From Collinsella sp. (GTDB lineage: Bacteria > Actinomycetota > Coriobacteriia > Coriobacteriales > Coriobacteriaceae), in NCBI GenBank assembly GCA_019419405.1, contig DYAA01000226.1, forward strand, positions 1-6,428: 6,428 bases of DNA. The letters are read 5' to 3'. The position numbers and the translations under genes are program-made. The notes beneath the pieces were generated by a model that had not been told where the DNA came from, ran no database searches, and saw only the letters and a list, made by a program, of their open reading frames with translations. This document shows, piece after piece, positions 1 to 5,728 of this stretch (within the stretch, counting starts at the first letter, position 1; every line of letters starts with the position of its first letter).

Positions 1-1203
1 TTTGTCCGTAAACGCATCGATGCTTCGGCTCAAATCGGCGGGGCATACGAGCGTCTGTTTGTCGCTCAGCGGGCGGGCAGGCGTTTTGAGCACCTGCCCA
101 GAATCGTCGATTGTCGTCGTGTGGGCGACGATCTCAACGTAGTTATGGAATACATCGAAGGGGAGACGCTCGGGGCGCTGGTGGACCGTCTGGGAGCCAC
201 CCCCGATTATGCACGTGAATTGTATCCTGCCCTTTGCGACGCCGTGGGCGAGCTCCACGCCGGTTTTGCAATGGCGGGGGAGACGTCGGCGCCGGTGATC
301 CATCGCGACCTCAAGCCATCGAATATCATCGTGACAGGTGCGAGCCGTACGCTCGATGAGGGCCTGACGTTTTCATCGCTGGTGATTATCGACTTGGGGA
401 TCGCGCGCGTATGGCGCGATGGCGCCGATGCCGACACCGTCAAGTTTGGCACGCGACCCTATGCGCCGCCCGAGCAGTATGGGTTTGGGCAGACGAGTGT
501 GCGCAGCGACGTCTACGCACTTGGCGCCCTGTTGTTCTTCTGCTTGACGGGAATCGACCCTAAACCAGGGCTCGACATGCGCGAGCAATGCGAGGCGCGT
601 GGCATTCCCACTCCACTTGCCGATGCCGTCTGCATGTCGATGGCGCTCGACCCGGCTAAGCGTTTTGCGAGTGCGGAAGCGTTGGGACGGGCTACGCGCG
701 CGGCATACGATCTGAGTCGCCCCGTGCGGCCTCCTGCGCCTGCGCCTGTCCGTACTCCAGACTCGGAGACGGTGTTGACGCCCCAAGGGCTCCAGAACCC
801 CGCAGGGCTTCCTAGGCCTGCCGCCTCTGTTGCATGCGGTCTGCTCTCTCGCGTTCCGGAGTCTCTGGGGCGCATTTGGAATACGCTTGTCTGCTTCTCG
901 CTACTTGTGTTCTTTGCCGGAAGTCACTTTGCCGTCTTTCACCCCACGGGAGCAAACCAAAGCTACCCGACGTGGCTTCTCATAATCGAGTATTTTTTCT
1001 TTGTCGATGGCCTTATGGTGCTTATGCATTTTGCGCTGCTCGATAAGCGCCGTCTTCGTCGGCGATTCGTACTGCTCGACAGCTATCGCGGCAAGAAACT
1101 CGCGAAACTCTGGCTCAAGGCATTGGGTGTGCTGCTCCTATGCATGATCGTCATAGTCGCGGTTGCCAATGCGACCGGCGTCGTCGATACCTCCGCTACC
1201 TAA
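1..1203 (+). CDS. Membrane-anchored Ser/Thr protein kinase (5' end outside window)
   Basis: Hanks-type serine/threonine kinase, expected to phosphorylate proteins at the inner face of the membrane. The frame is open from base 1, so the start and the glycine-rich loop are lost; 400 residues are visible. FVRKRI at residues 1-6 looks like strand beta-3, with Lys4 as the ATP-binding lysine. HRDLKPSN at 101-108 is the catalytic loop (Asp103). The metal-binding motif is IDLG (Asp131) rather than DFG. YAPPEQY (Glu158) is the APE motif, followed by the SDVYALG segment. The kinase domain ends near residue 235. A Pro-rich linker follows, then about three hydrophobic segments (near 292-313, 325-347 and 372-391) and a short polar tail. 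This differs from PknB-type kinases, which have one membrane helix and external PASTA repeats. An apparent GTG start at 121 is internal, because homology continues upstream. The kinase assignment is firm; its targets are unknown. Confidence 0.93.
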   Translation, partial: FVRKRIDASAQIGGAYERLFVAQRAGRRFEHLPRIVDCRRVGDDLNVVMEYIEGETLGALVDRLGATPDYARELYPALCDAVGELHAGFAMAGETSAPVIHRDLKPSNIIVTGASRTLDEGLTFSSLVIIDLGIARVWRDGADADTVKFGTRPYAPPEQYGFGQTSVRSDVYALGALLFFCLTGIDPKPGLDMREQCEARGIPTPLADAVCMSMALDPAKRFASAEALGRATRAAYDLSRPVRPPAPAPVRTPDSETVLTPQGLQNPAGLPRPAASVACGLLSRVPESLGRIWNTLVCFSLLVFFAGSHFAVFHPTGANQSYPTWLLIIEYFFFVDGLMVLMHFALLDKRRLRRRFVLLDSYRGKKLAKLWLKALGVLLLCMIVIVAVANATGVVDTSAT

Positions 1204-1207
1204 AAGA

Positions 1208-1230
1208 AAAGGGCCCCATTGGGGCCCTTT
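1208..1230. terminator. Bidirectional intrinsic terminator
   Basis: AAAGGGCCCC, then ATT, then GGGGCCCTTT forms a perfect 10-bp stem with a 3-nt loop. A-rich sequence lies on the left and a short T run closes the right arm. It sits 4 bp after the kinase stop codon and 10 bp from the stop codon of the convergent gene, so it can end transcription from both sides. Confidence 0.88.
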
Positions 1231-1240
1231 GCAGTTGCGC

Positions 1241-2374
1241 TTAGATGCGGTTCATCTGAGCGGCGACTTTGTTATACCAGTCCTGCCACGTGGGCGGGCA
1301 GTACTTTTTGGCCGCTGCCGGAGTAAGGGTGGAGCCGTAGTTGGCACCCAGATAGGCAACGTGAGCGGAGATGCCCTCGCTCCAGCTGCCAAAGCTGCGC
1401 CAACCGCCGCCACGGGCGCTCCAGCCCCAGGCGTTGTAAGAATTGGCGCAATAAGCACCTTTGGTGCTCTCGATACAGGCGATGGCGGGGGACCAACGGG
1501 GGTCGACACCGGTATTCCAGGCGGCGACGGCAAAGTTATAGCCCTGGCCTGCCATGGGGGAGCCGGCAAGATAATTGTCGATGCGGCTCGTCCACTCATT
1601 AATGAACGAATCGTAATCGGAACTACCGGTATTGGAGTTGTTCACCGTGGTGTCTATGGTGGTGTTGGTGTTGGTGGCCTGGCTGCTGGAATTGCCGCCG
1701 CTTACGCCCTCGCCCGAGAGCTTCTCGGCGGCAGCGGCCTTATCGGCCTCAAGCTTGGCAAGCTCGGCGGCATTTTCCTGCTCGGCTTTTGCCTGTGCCT
1801 CGCTGCGGAGCTGCTGGGCCTGCGCCAGCGCATCCTCGGCGTTTTTCTGCTCTGCCTCAAGCTGTGACTTGGCCTGCTGGAGCTCGGCCTTGTTCTGCTC
1901 GAGTTCGGTTTGCATATTATTGAGCTCTTCGATCTCGTTGACGCTCGAGCTCGTGATCTGGTTGGTGTATTTGCAGGTCGTGATGAACTCACCCAGGCTC
2001 TGCGCATTGACCAGGAAGCTCACGATGGGATTGGTGCCCTTCTGATACTTGTACAGATCGCGCATGGCGGAGCTTGCCTTGGCCTGCTGCTCGGGAAGCT
2101 TAGCCTCGATTTCCTCGATGCTTGCCTCGTTGGAGTCAATCTGCTTTTGCAGGTCATCGAGTTTGGTGCGGGCGTCGTTGTAGGCGCTCGTGGCGGCTTC
2201 GATCTTCTGCTGGGCTGCGGAAAGCTGGTCCTGCGTTGCCTGCGAGGCGGCATACGCCGCAACGGGGGAGAGCATCGGCGTGGCCGTCAGCGCAACGGCG
2301 AGCGCGGCGCTCGTGATGATACGAGCCGGCTTCGACGCAATGAGCGCTGCGGTGCGATGATTCGAATGCTGCAT
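1241..2374 (-). CDS. Secreted coiled-coil protein with lysozyme-like C-terminal domain; probable peptidoglycan hydrolase
   Basis: A 377-residue exported protein that probably cuts peptidoglycan. Residues 1-42 form a Sec signal peptide: Arg/Lys-containing n-region, hydrophobic core ITSAALAVALTA, and likely cleavage after AYA. Residues about 45-215 are a long Ala/Gln/Glu/Lys coiled coil. It includes a segment (RDLYKYQKGTNPIVSFL) typical of the PcsB/CwlO-type N-terminal domain. A Ser/Thr/Asn/Gly linker (about 218-255) leads to a C-terminal domain (about 256-377). There, Glu302 in IACIES and the following NAWGWSA resemble the lysozyme/glucosaminidase fold, with Glu302 the likely catalytic acid. 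Three cysteines (in IACIE, AYCAN and KYCPP) may allow a disulfide. It lacks the NlpC/P60 or CHAP domain that PcsB/CwlO-type proteins usually carry. I chose the ATG at 2374 over a TTG at 2389 because AGAGGGA lies just upstream. The exact bond cut is inferred, not seen. Confidence 0.82.
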   Translation of the reverse strand: MQHSNHRTAALIASKPARIITSAALAVALTATPMLSPVAAYAASQATQDQLSAAQQKIEAATSAYNDARTKLDDLQKQIDSNEASIEEIEAKLPEQQAKASSAMRDLYKYQKGTNPIVSFLVNAQSLGEFITTCKYTNQITSSSVNEIEELNNMQTELEQNKAELQQAKSQLEAEQKNAEDALAQAQQLRSEAQAKAEQENAAELAKLEADKAAAAEKLSGEGVSGGNSSSQATNTNTTIDTTVNNSNTGSSDYDSFINEWTSRIDNYLAGSPMAGQGYNFAVAAWNTGVDPRWSPAIACIESTKGAYCANSYNAWGWSARGGGWRSFGSWSEGISAHVAYLGANYGSTLTPAAAKKYCPPTWQDWYNKVAAQMNRI

Positions 2375-2378
2375 CCAG

Positions 2379-2385
2379 TCCCTCT
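2379..2385 (-). promoter_or_regulatory. Ribosome binding site fixing the hydrolase start
   Basis: On the minus strand AGAGGGA is followed by CTGG and then ATG at 2374, which is good Shine-Dalgarno spacing. The alternative TTG start at 2389 would place this site inside the coding region and has no comparable site upstream. The signal peptide also reads better from the ATG. Confidence 0.75.
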
Positions 2386-2416
2386 GCAATCAATCGTAGG
2401 TTATGGTTCGAACGGT

Positions 2417-2447
2417 ATTCTACTACTGCTTTCGACCTCAACTTGAA
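2417..2447 (-). promoter_or_regulatory. Possible hydrolase promoter
   Basis: On the minus strand TAGAAT (2422-2417) is a good -10 box, about 43 nt upstream of the ATG. The best -35 candidate, TTCAAG (2447-2442), is poor and 19 bp away. The -35 area overlaps the GAACCTTAAAGGTTC palindrome. A weak -35 covered by an operator would fit a promoter that depends on a regulator. The -10 box is visible; the rest is inference. Confidence 0.35.
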
Positions 2448-2481
2448 CCTTAAAGGTTCCAAAGGGTCAAGTTGAACTTGA
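2438..2481. repeat. Nested palindromes, operator-like
   Basis: Two perfect 7+1+7 palindromes lie 7 bp apart: GAACCTTAAAGGTTC at 2445-2459 and TCAAGTTGAACTTGA at 2467-2481. In addition, TCAACTTGA at 2438-2446 is the exact reverse complement of TCAAGTTGA at 2467-2475, so an outer inverted repeat encloses the first palindrome. The half-sites TCAAGTT and AACTTGAGG match those of the known SoxR/MerR-type box CCTCAAGTTAACTTGAGG, but with one extra central base. A transcription factor binding site is likely. Which regulator binds, and whether it acts on the hydrolase, the ligase or both, cannot be told from here. Confidence 0.6.
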
Positions 2482-2682
2482 GGCTTTGGCTTTGACCTGC
2501 AGTTATGATGAATTGTTGAGAAACCATAGAGTTCAACTTTAACGTTACGGGGGCCTGTTTGCGGACGGGCTTTCGGTCGTGAAAGCTATCTCAACAGGGG
2601 GTTTGCGGCTACAAGGCCCCATCGCGGTGAGTGCGGCTTTATGCTGGACGATCACGTCGATTGCCATAGATACGGTGGAGCT

Positions 2683-2712
2683 TTGGGCGCCGGCGGCTTG
2701 GCACGCTAGAAT
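2683..2712 (+). promoter_or_regulatory. Probable promoter of the ATP-grasp ligase gene
   Basis: TAGAAT at 2707-2712, followed by AAAT, is a good -10 box about 57 bp before the ATG at 2769. TTGGGC at 2683-2688 is a weak -35 with an 18-bp spacer. It implies a 5' leader of about 50 nt. It is the best-placed promoter for the ligase gene, and possibly for the racemase behind it. Confidence 0.45.
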
Positions 2713-2768
2713 AAATCAGTTGCGCAAAGACCGCCCGTTGTGTGGGCAGTTCATGATAGGAAGTTTCC

Positions 2769-4025
2769 ATGGCATTGCAGTTTACAGAGCGCGAGTTCAT
2801 TCCCGTGCTGCTCGGAGGCGACATCAACGCCTATTCGGTGGCGCGCGCCTTCTACGAAGAGTACCAGGTCAAGAGTCTGGTCTTTGGCAAGTACCAGACG
2901 GGTCCCGCTTACCGCAGCCAGATTATCGACTACACGCCCAACGTGGATATCGACACCATGCCCGTGATGCTCAAAACCGTCAACGGCATTGCCCAAGCGC
3001 ATGCCGACAAGACGATTGTCCTTGTGGGCTGTGGCGATAACTATGTTGCCCTCGTGGCTCAGGCCAAGGATGCCCATGAGCTGGCGGATAACATCGTCGC
3101 GCCTTACGCTCCCTACAGCATGCTTGAGCAGTGTCAGAAGAAGGAGATCTTCTACGAGCTGTGCGAGAAGCACGGCGTGCCCTATCCGCATACCTTTACC
3201 TTCACCATGGCGATGCTGAATGCCCAAGGCGAGGCACCTGCCGAAGTGCTCGACCAGATCGATTTTCCTTACCCGATGATCCTGAAGCCTTCCGACGGCA
3301 TCATGTGGTGGCAGCACGAGTTCGAGGGCCAGAAAAAGGCCTATGAGATTGCCGACCGTGCCGAGCTGGAACAGGTCATTCGCGACTCGTATGCCAGCGG
3401 CTACACCGACGACCTGATCTTGCAGGATCGCGTGCCCGGCAACGACGAGTATATGCGCGTGCTCACCAGCTATTCCGACCGCAACGGCAAGGTCCGCATG
3501 ATGTGCCTGGGCCACGTGCTGCTCGAGGAGCATCAGCCTCACGGTGTCGGCAACCACGCCTGTATCATCACCGAGCCCAATGACGAGCTCATGGGCGGCG
3601 TGCGCAAGTTGCTCGAGGACCTTCACTTTGTGGGTTATTCCAACTTTGACGTTAAGTACGACGAGCGCGACGGCTCGTTTAAGTTCTTCGATTTCAACAC
3701 GCGCCAAGGTCGCAGCAACTACTACGTCACTAACAGCGGCTTTAACGTTGCCAAGTATGTGGTGGACGAGTATGTGTTCAACCGCCCGTTTGAGCCGGAG
3801 TTTGTGACGGCGCAGGACGAGGCGCTGTGGATGGTCGTTCCCATGGGCGTCGTCGACAAGTACGTCAAGGATCCCGAGCTGCGCGCTAAGGTGCATCGCC
3901 TGGACAAGGAAGGCAAGGGCGCCGACCCTTCGTTTATGAAGGGCGACTTTGTCTTTAACCGCTGGCTGCGCATGTGGCACACCAAGCTGCGCCACTTTAA
4001 GCTGTTCAAGACGTATTACAAGTAG
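2769..4025 (+). CDS. ATP-grasp carboxylate-amine ligase, D-aspartate ligase-like
   Basis: A 418-residue cytoplasmic enzyme of the ATP-grasp superfamily, which joins a carboxylate to an amine through an acyl-phosphate. Residues 1-120 form a Rossmann-like pre-ATP domain (PVLLGGDINAYSVAR at 12-26; VLVGCGDNY at 84-92). The ATP-grasp core follows: KKEIFYELCEKHGVPYP (124-140), ILKPSDG with ATP-binding Lys173, ILQDRVPG (217-224), Asp294 in SNFDVKYD, and Asp308/Asn310 in FFDFNTRQGRSN as Mg-binding residues. The C-terminal 80 residues are basic and aromatic (HTKLRHFKLFKTYYK). This layout resembles the enzyme that attaches D-Asp to the lysine of peptidoglycan precursors in Enterococcus faecium and Lactococcus. 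The racemase gene next door supports that reading. AGGAAG 5 nt before the ATG fixes the start. The ATP-grasp fold is certain; the substrate is inferred, and another amino acid or a non-wall substrate is possible. Confidence 0.85.
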   Translation: MALQFTEREFIPVLLGGDINAYSVARAFYEEYQVKSLVFGKYQTGPAYRSQIIDYTPNVDIDTMPVMLKTVNGIAQAHADKTIVLVGCGDNYVALVAQAKDAHELADNIVAPYAPYSMLEQCQKKEIFYELCEKHGVPYPHTFTFTMAMLNAQGEAPAEVLDQIDFPYPMILKPSDGIMWWQHEFEGQKKAYEIADRAELEQVIRDSYASGYTDDLILQDRVPGNDEYMRVLTSYSDRNGKVRMMCLGHVLLEEHQPHGVGNHACIITEPNDELMGGVRKLLEDLHFVGYSNFDVKYDERDGSFKFFDFNTRQGRSNYYVTNSGFNVAKYVVDEYVFNRPFEPEFVTAQDEALWMVVPMGVVDKYVKDPELRAKVHRLDKEGKGADPSFMKGDFVFNRWLRMWHTKLRHFKLFKTYYK

Positions 4026-4034
4026 ATGAGTGCG

Positions 4035-4064
4035 GCGCCCGTCCGGTTTACATCGGGCGGGCGC
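4035..4064 (+). other. Strong hairpin between ligase and racemase genes
   Basis: GCGCCCGTCCG (4035-4045) pairs with CGGGCGGGCGC (4054-4064): 11 bp with one T-G pair and an 8-nt loop GTTTACAT. It starts 10 nt after the ligase stop codon. No T run follows, so it is not a standard intrinsic terminator. It could protect the upstream mRNA's 3' end, weaken read-through, or shape the racemase leader. Confidence 0.55.
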
Positions 4065-4073
4065 GGGTATGAT
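4047..4073 (+). promoter_or_regulatory. Possible internal promoter of the racemase gene
   Basis: TTTACA (4047-4052) and TATGAT (4068-4073) are good matches to -35 and -10 boxes but are only 15 bp apart, shorter than the usual 17. The -35 box lies in the loop of the hairpin at 4035-4064. If used, transcription would start about 30 nt before the racemase ATG. Confidence 0.4.
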
Positions 4074-4097
4074 ACGCGCAATTGCGCAAGCGTCACC

Positions 4098-4104
4098 AAG
4101 GAGG
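4098..4104 (+). promoter_or_regulatory. Ribosome binding site fixing the racemase start
   Basis: AAGGAGG, a near-perfect anti-16S match, lies 5 nt before the ATG at 4110. It rules out the longer in-frame ATG at 4026, directly after the ligase stop codon, whose extra 28 residues have no family resemblance. Confidence 0.9.
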
Positions 4105-4109
4105 CGGCG

Positions 4110-4856
4110 ATGGAAAAGCTGGGAGTTATCGGCGGCATGGGCGCCGAGGCCACGTCATATTACTACGACCAGGTGGTGCGTCATACGGCTGCTGCCTGCG
4201 ATCAGGAACATATCGACATGGTGGTGCTCTCCAAGTCGACCATGCCCGACCGCACGCTGGCCATTAAGACCGGCGAGCATGCCAAGCTGCTGGCGACCAT
4301 GAAAGAGTGTGCCCAGGCACTCGAGTCGCTGGGCTGTGCGCACATTGCCATTCCCTGCAACACGTCACACTACTTCTACGACCAGATCCAGTCGTTTACG
4401 AAGGTGCCGATTATCCACATGCCGCGTGAGTCGGTGCGCTATGCCCTTGCGGGTGCGGTGATGGGGGAGTGCGAGTTCGACCCCAACCTGAGTATGCCGG
4501 CCGAGCCGGTGCGCAAGATTGGCATCATGGGCACCGACGGAACCGTGGGCGCGGGCGTCTACGGCCGCGAATGCGAGGCCGCGGGTGTTGAGGGTGTCTA
4601 TCCCAGCGAGAAACGTCAGAACGATGTGATGTCGCTTATCTACGATGATGTGAAGGCCGGACGTGAGCCCGATATGGATAAGTTCGACCGCGTGATGTGG
4701 GAGTTCGCCCGTAGCGGCTGCGACCGTGTCATTCTGGCCTGCACCGAGCTATCGGTGCTGCAGAAGTATCGAGAGATGCCCGAGATCACCCTCGATGCCA
4801 TGGATGTCCTGGTGCGCGAATCCATCATCCGCAGCGGCGCCCCCTACCGCCTCTAG
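4110..4856 (+). CDS. Asp/Glu racemase-superfamily amino-acid racemase
   Basis: A 248-residue cytoplasmic, cofactor-independent racemase that interconverts L- and D-amino acids, aspartate or glutamate being the most likely substrates. The protein opens with KLGVIGGMGAEAT (3-15), the classic aspartate-racemase start. It has two similar halves, each with a catalytic cysteine: Cys83 in IPCNTSH and Cys211 in ACTELS. Both cysteines are present, so the two-base mechanism should work. The length is normal for the family. The broad-specificity YgeA/RacX-type racemases belong to the same superfamily and cannot be excluded as the closest match. The gene follows the ligase gene by 84 bp on the same strand. 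Together they could make a D-amino acid and attach it to a wall precursor. It may be transcribed with the ligase or from its own promoter at 4047-4073. Confidence 0.9.
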   Translation: MEKLGVIGGMGAEATSYYYDQVVRHTAAACDQEHIDMVVLSKSTMPDRTLAIKTGEHAKLLATMKECAQALESLGCAHIAIPCNTSHYFYDQIQSFTKVPIIHMPRESVRYALAGAVMGECEFDPNLSMPAEPVRKIGIMGTDGTVGAGVYGRECEAAGVEGVYPSEKRQNDVMSLIYDDVKAGREPDMDKFDRVMWEFARSGCDRVILACTELSVLQKYREMPEITLDAMDVLVRESIIRSGAPYRL

Positions 4857-4862
4857 CTTCCG

Positions 4863-4890
4863 ACCTGTCAAAAAGGGACAGGTTAATTTT
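4863..4890 (+). terminator. Hairpin after the racemase gene, possible terminator
   Basis: ACCTGTC (4863-4869) and GACAGGT (4877-4883) form a perfect 7-bp stem with the loop AAAAAGG, followed by TAATTTT. It starts 6 bp after the racemase stop codon. The T run is imperfect, so termination may be partial; a much stronger terminator follows at 4916. The sequence up to about 4914 is clearly AT-richer than its surroundings. Confidence 0.5.
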
Positions 4891-4915
4891 GGTAGGTTTT
4901 ATCTGGTGAAACAGT

Positions 4916-4953
4916 AAAGGCCTCGGCTCGTTTGGTGCGAGCCGAGGCCTTTT
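4916..4953. terminator. Strong bidirectional terminator
   Basis: AAAGGCCTCGGCTCG (4916-4930) and its exact reverse complement at 4938-4952 form a 15-bp perfect stem with a 7-nt loop, ending in a T run. It lies between the convergent racemase and EcfT genes, 29 bp from the EcfT stop codon, and should serve both. Confidence 0.9.
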
Positions 4954-4981
4954 GCGTTGGGCGGTTGCTGCCGGTGGCGAA

Positions 4982-5728
4982 CTAGAACAGGAAGCCGATG
5001 GCGATGAGGGCGATGCTGACGATGAGCACGGCGATGTCCAGGCCCTTGATGGGGTAGCGCTTGTACGAGCTGGCGCGTGTACGCAGATAGAAGCCGCGCT
5101 GTTCTGCCGCCAAGGCTGTGGCATCGGTCTTGCCCACGCTCGAGATGAGCAGTGGCACGCACAGTGGCAGCATGAGCTTAAGCTTCTTGATGGGGTTCTT
5201 GGTGTCGTACTCGACGCCGCGTGCGGTCTGCGCTTCCATGATGGCGTTCATCTCCTGACCAAACACCGGCACAAAGCGTAGCGCCGTGGTAAAGGTGAAG
5301 GCATAGCGATACGGCACGTGCAGCACCTCGACGCAGGCGTTGGCGAGGTCGTTGAGCTTGGTCACCATAAGCATGAGGATGAGTGGCAGCGCCACGCCCA
5401 ACAGGCGTAGGCAGGCCTTCGATCCGGTAATGAGGCCCGTGTCGGTGATAAAGCCCCACACTATGTTGCCGTCGCGCATAAAGGCCAGCTGAAGCACCAG
5501 CATGATAAGTGCGAGCGGAATCAGCAGCTTGAGTAGCGAGAGCAGACGGTCGACGACACCGGCATAGGCGCCCAGTGCGAGGGTGAGTGCCAAAAAGCCC
5601 AACAGCGCCACGTAGGTGTCGGACAGGAAGATGCCGATGATGATGGCGGCGGCAAGGCCCAGTTTGACGACCGGGTTCAAGCGGTGCAGCAGTGTGTCGC
5701 CCGGCATATAGTCGATGACGTTAACCAC
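4982..5728 (-). CDS. ecfT: ECF transporter transmembrane component (EcfT)
   Basis: A 248-residue inner-membrane protein that couples ATP hydrolysis to a substrate-binding S component in an energy-coupling factor importer of vitamins or metal ions. The start YMPGDTLLHRLNPVVKL (7-23) is the typical EcfT/CbiQ N-terminus. Hydrophobic segments lie near 22-57, 63-84, 104-122 and 229-247. The two coupling-helix motifs are intact: QTARG (Arg170, Gly171) and AEQRG (Arg211, Gly212). These contact the ATPases. The start is a GTG at 5728, which overlaps the end of the ATPase gene by 8 bp (GTGGTTAA contains that gene's TAA). GAGGAG lies 10 nt upstream, inside the ATPase gene, so translation is probably coupled. 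An ATG at 5738 is out of frame. Family assignment is firm. The substrate cannot be told because no S component is in the window. Confidence 0.9.
   Translation of the reverse strand: MVNVIDYMPGDTLLHRLNPVVKLGLAAAIIIGIFLSDTYVALLGFLALTLALGAYAGVVDRLLSLLKLLIPLALIMLVLQLAFMRDGNIVWGFITDTGLITGSKACLRLLGVALPLILMLMVTKLNDLANACVEVLHVPYRYAFTFTTALRFVPVFGQEMNAIMEAQTARGVEYDTKNPIKKLKLMLPLCVPLLISSVGKTDATALAAEQRGFYLRTRASSYKRYPIKGLDIAVLIVSIALIAIGFLF

Larger units (their letters stand above)
2375..2768. other. 394-bp divergent intergenic region
   Basis: No convincing gene lies between the hydrolase and the ATP-grasp gene. The left part (about 2400-2550) is AT-richer and full of TCAACTT/AAGTTGA half-sites (see the repeat entry). 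A further half-site, AGTTCAACTTTAACGTT, lies at 2530-2546. From 2550 the composition turns GC-rich. GCCTGT (2553-2558) and ACGGGC (2565-2570) could form a weak 6-bp hairpin with a 6-nt loop. TATGAT at 2504-2509 looks like a forward -10 box but has no well-spaced -35: TTGAGG at 2478 is 20 bp away. A GTG-started frame from 2579 runs into the ligase gene in another phase and has no ribosome binding site. I take the region as regulatory sequence plus a probable promoter near its right end. Confidence 0.6.

Noticed and set aside
1163..1867. 234-codon Gly/Ala/Leu-rich frame on the plus strand over the hydrolase gene
   Set aside because: It overlaps the kinase end and the terminator, and runs antisense to a gene with a signal peptide and domain motifs. 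Its low-complexity composition mirrors the Ala/Gln-rich coiled coil.
2492..2509. TTGACC plus TATGAT as a forward promoter
   Set aside because: The two boxes are only 6 bp apart, which no standard sigma factor spacing allows. A pairing with TTGAGG at 2478 gives 20 bp, too uncertain to list as a promoter.
2698..2723. Sigma-54-like promoter (TTGGCACG at 2698-2705)
   Set aside because: The -24-like element is present, but no TTGC element follows at the required short distance; the nearest is 16 bases on. A normal -10 box, TAGAAT, lies here instead.
2579..3040. 153-codon GTG-started frame in the intergenic region running into the ligase gene
   Set aside because: It has no ribosome binding site and no recognisable domain. 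Most of its length overlaps the ligase gene in another phase, where the sequence turns Arg-rich as shadow frames do.
2751..3995. 414-codon open frame on the minus strand across the ATP-grasp gene
   Set aside because: It runs codon-on-codon opposite the real gene. Such frames stay open because the sense gene rarely uses TTA, CTA or TCA codons in GC-rich DNA. It has no family resemblance, and the sense protein has clear ATP-grasp motifs.
4026..4109. 28-codon N-terminal extension of the racemase from the ATG at 4026
   Set aside because: AAGGAGG just before 4110 and the family-typical KLGVIGGMG start fix the ATG at 4110. The extension would run through a strong hairpin and a likely promoter.
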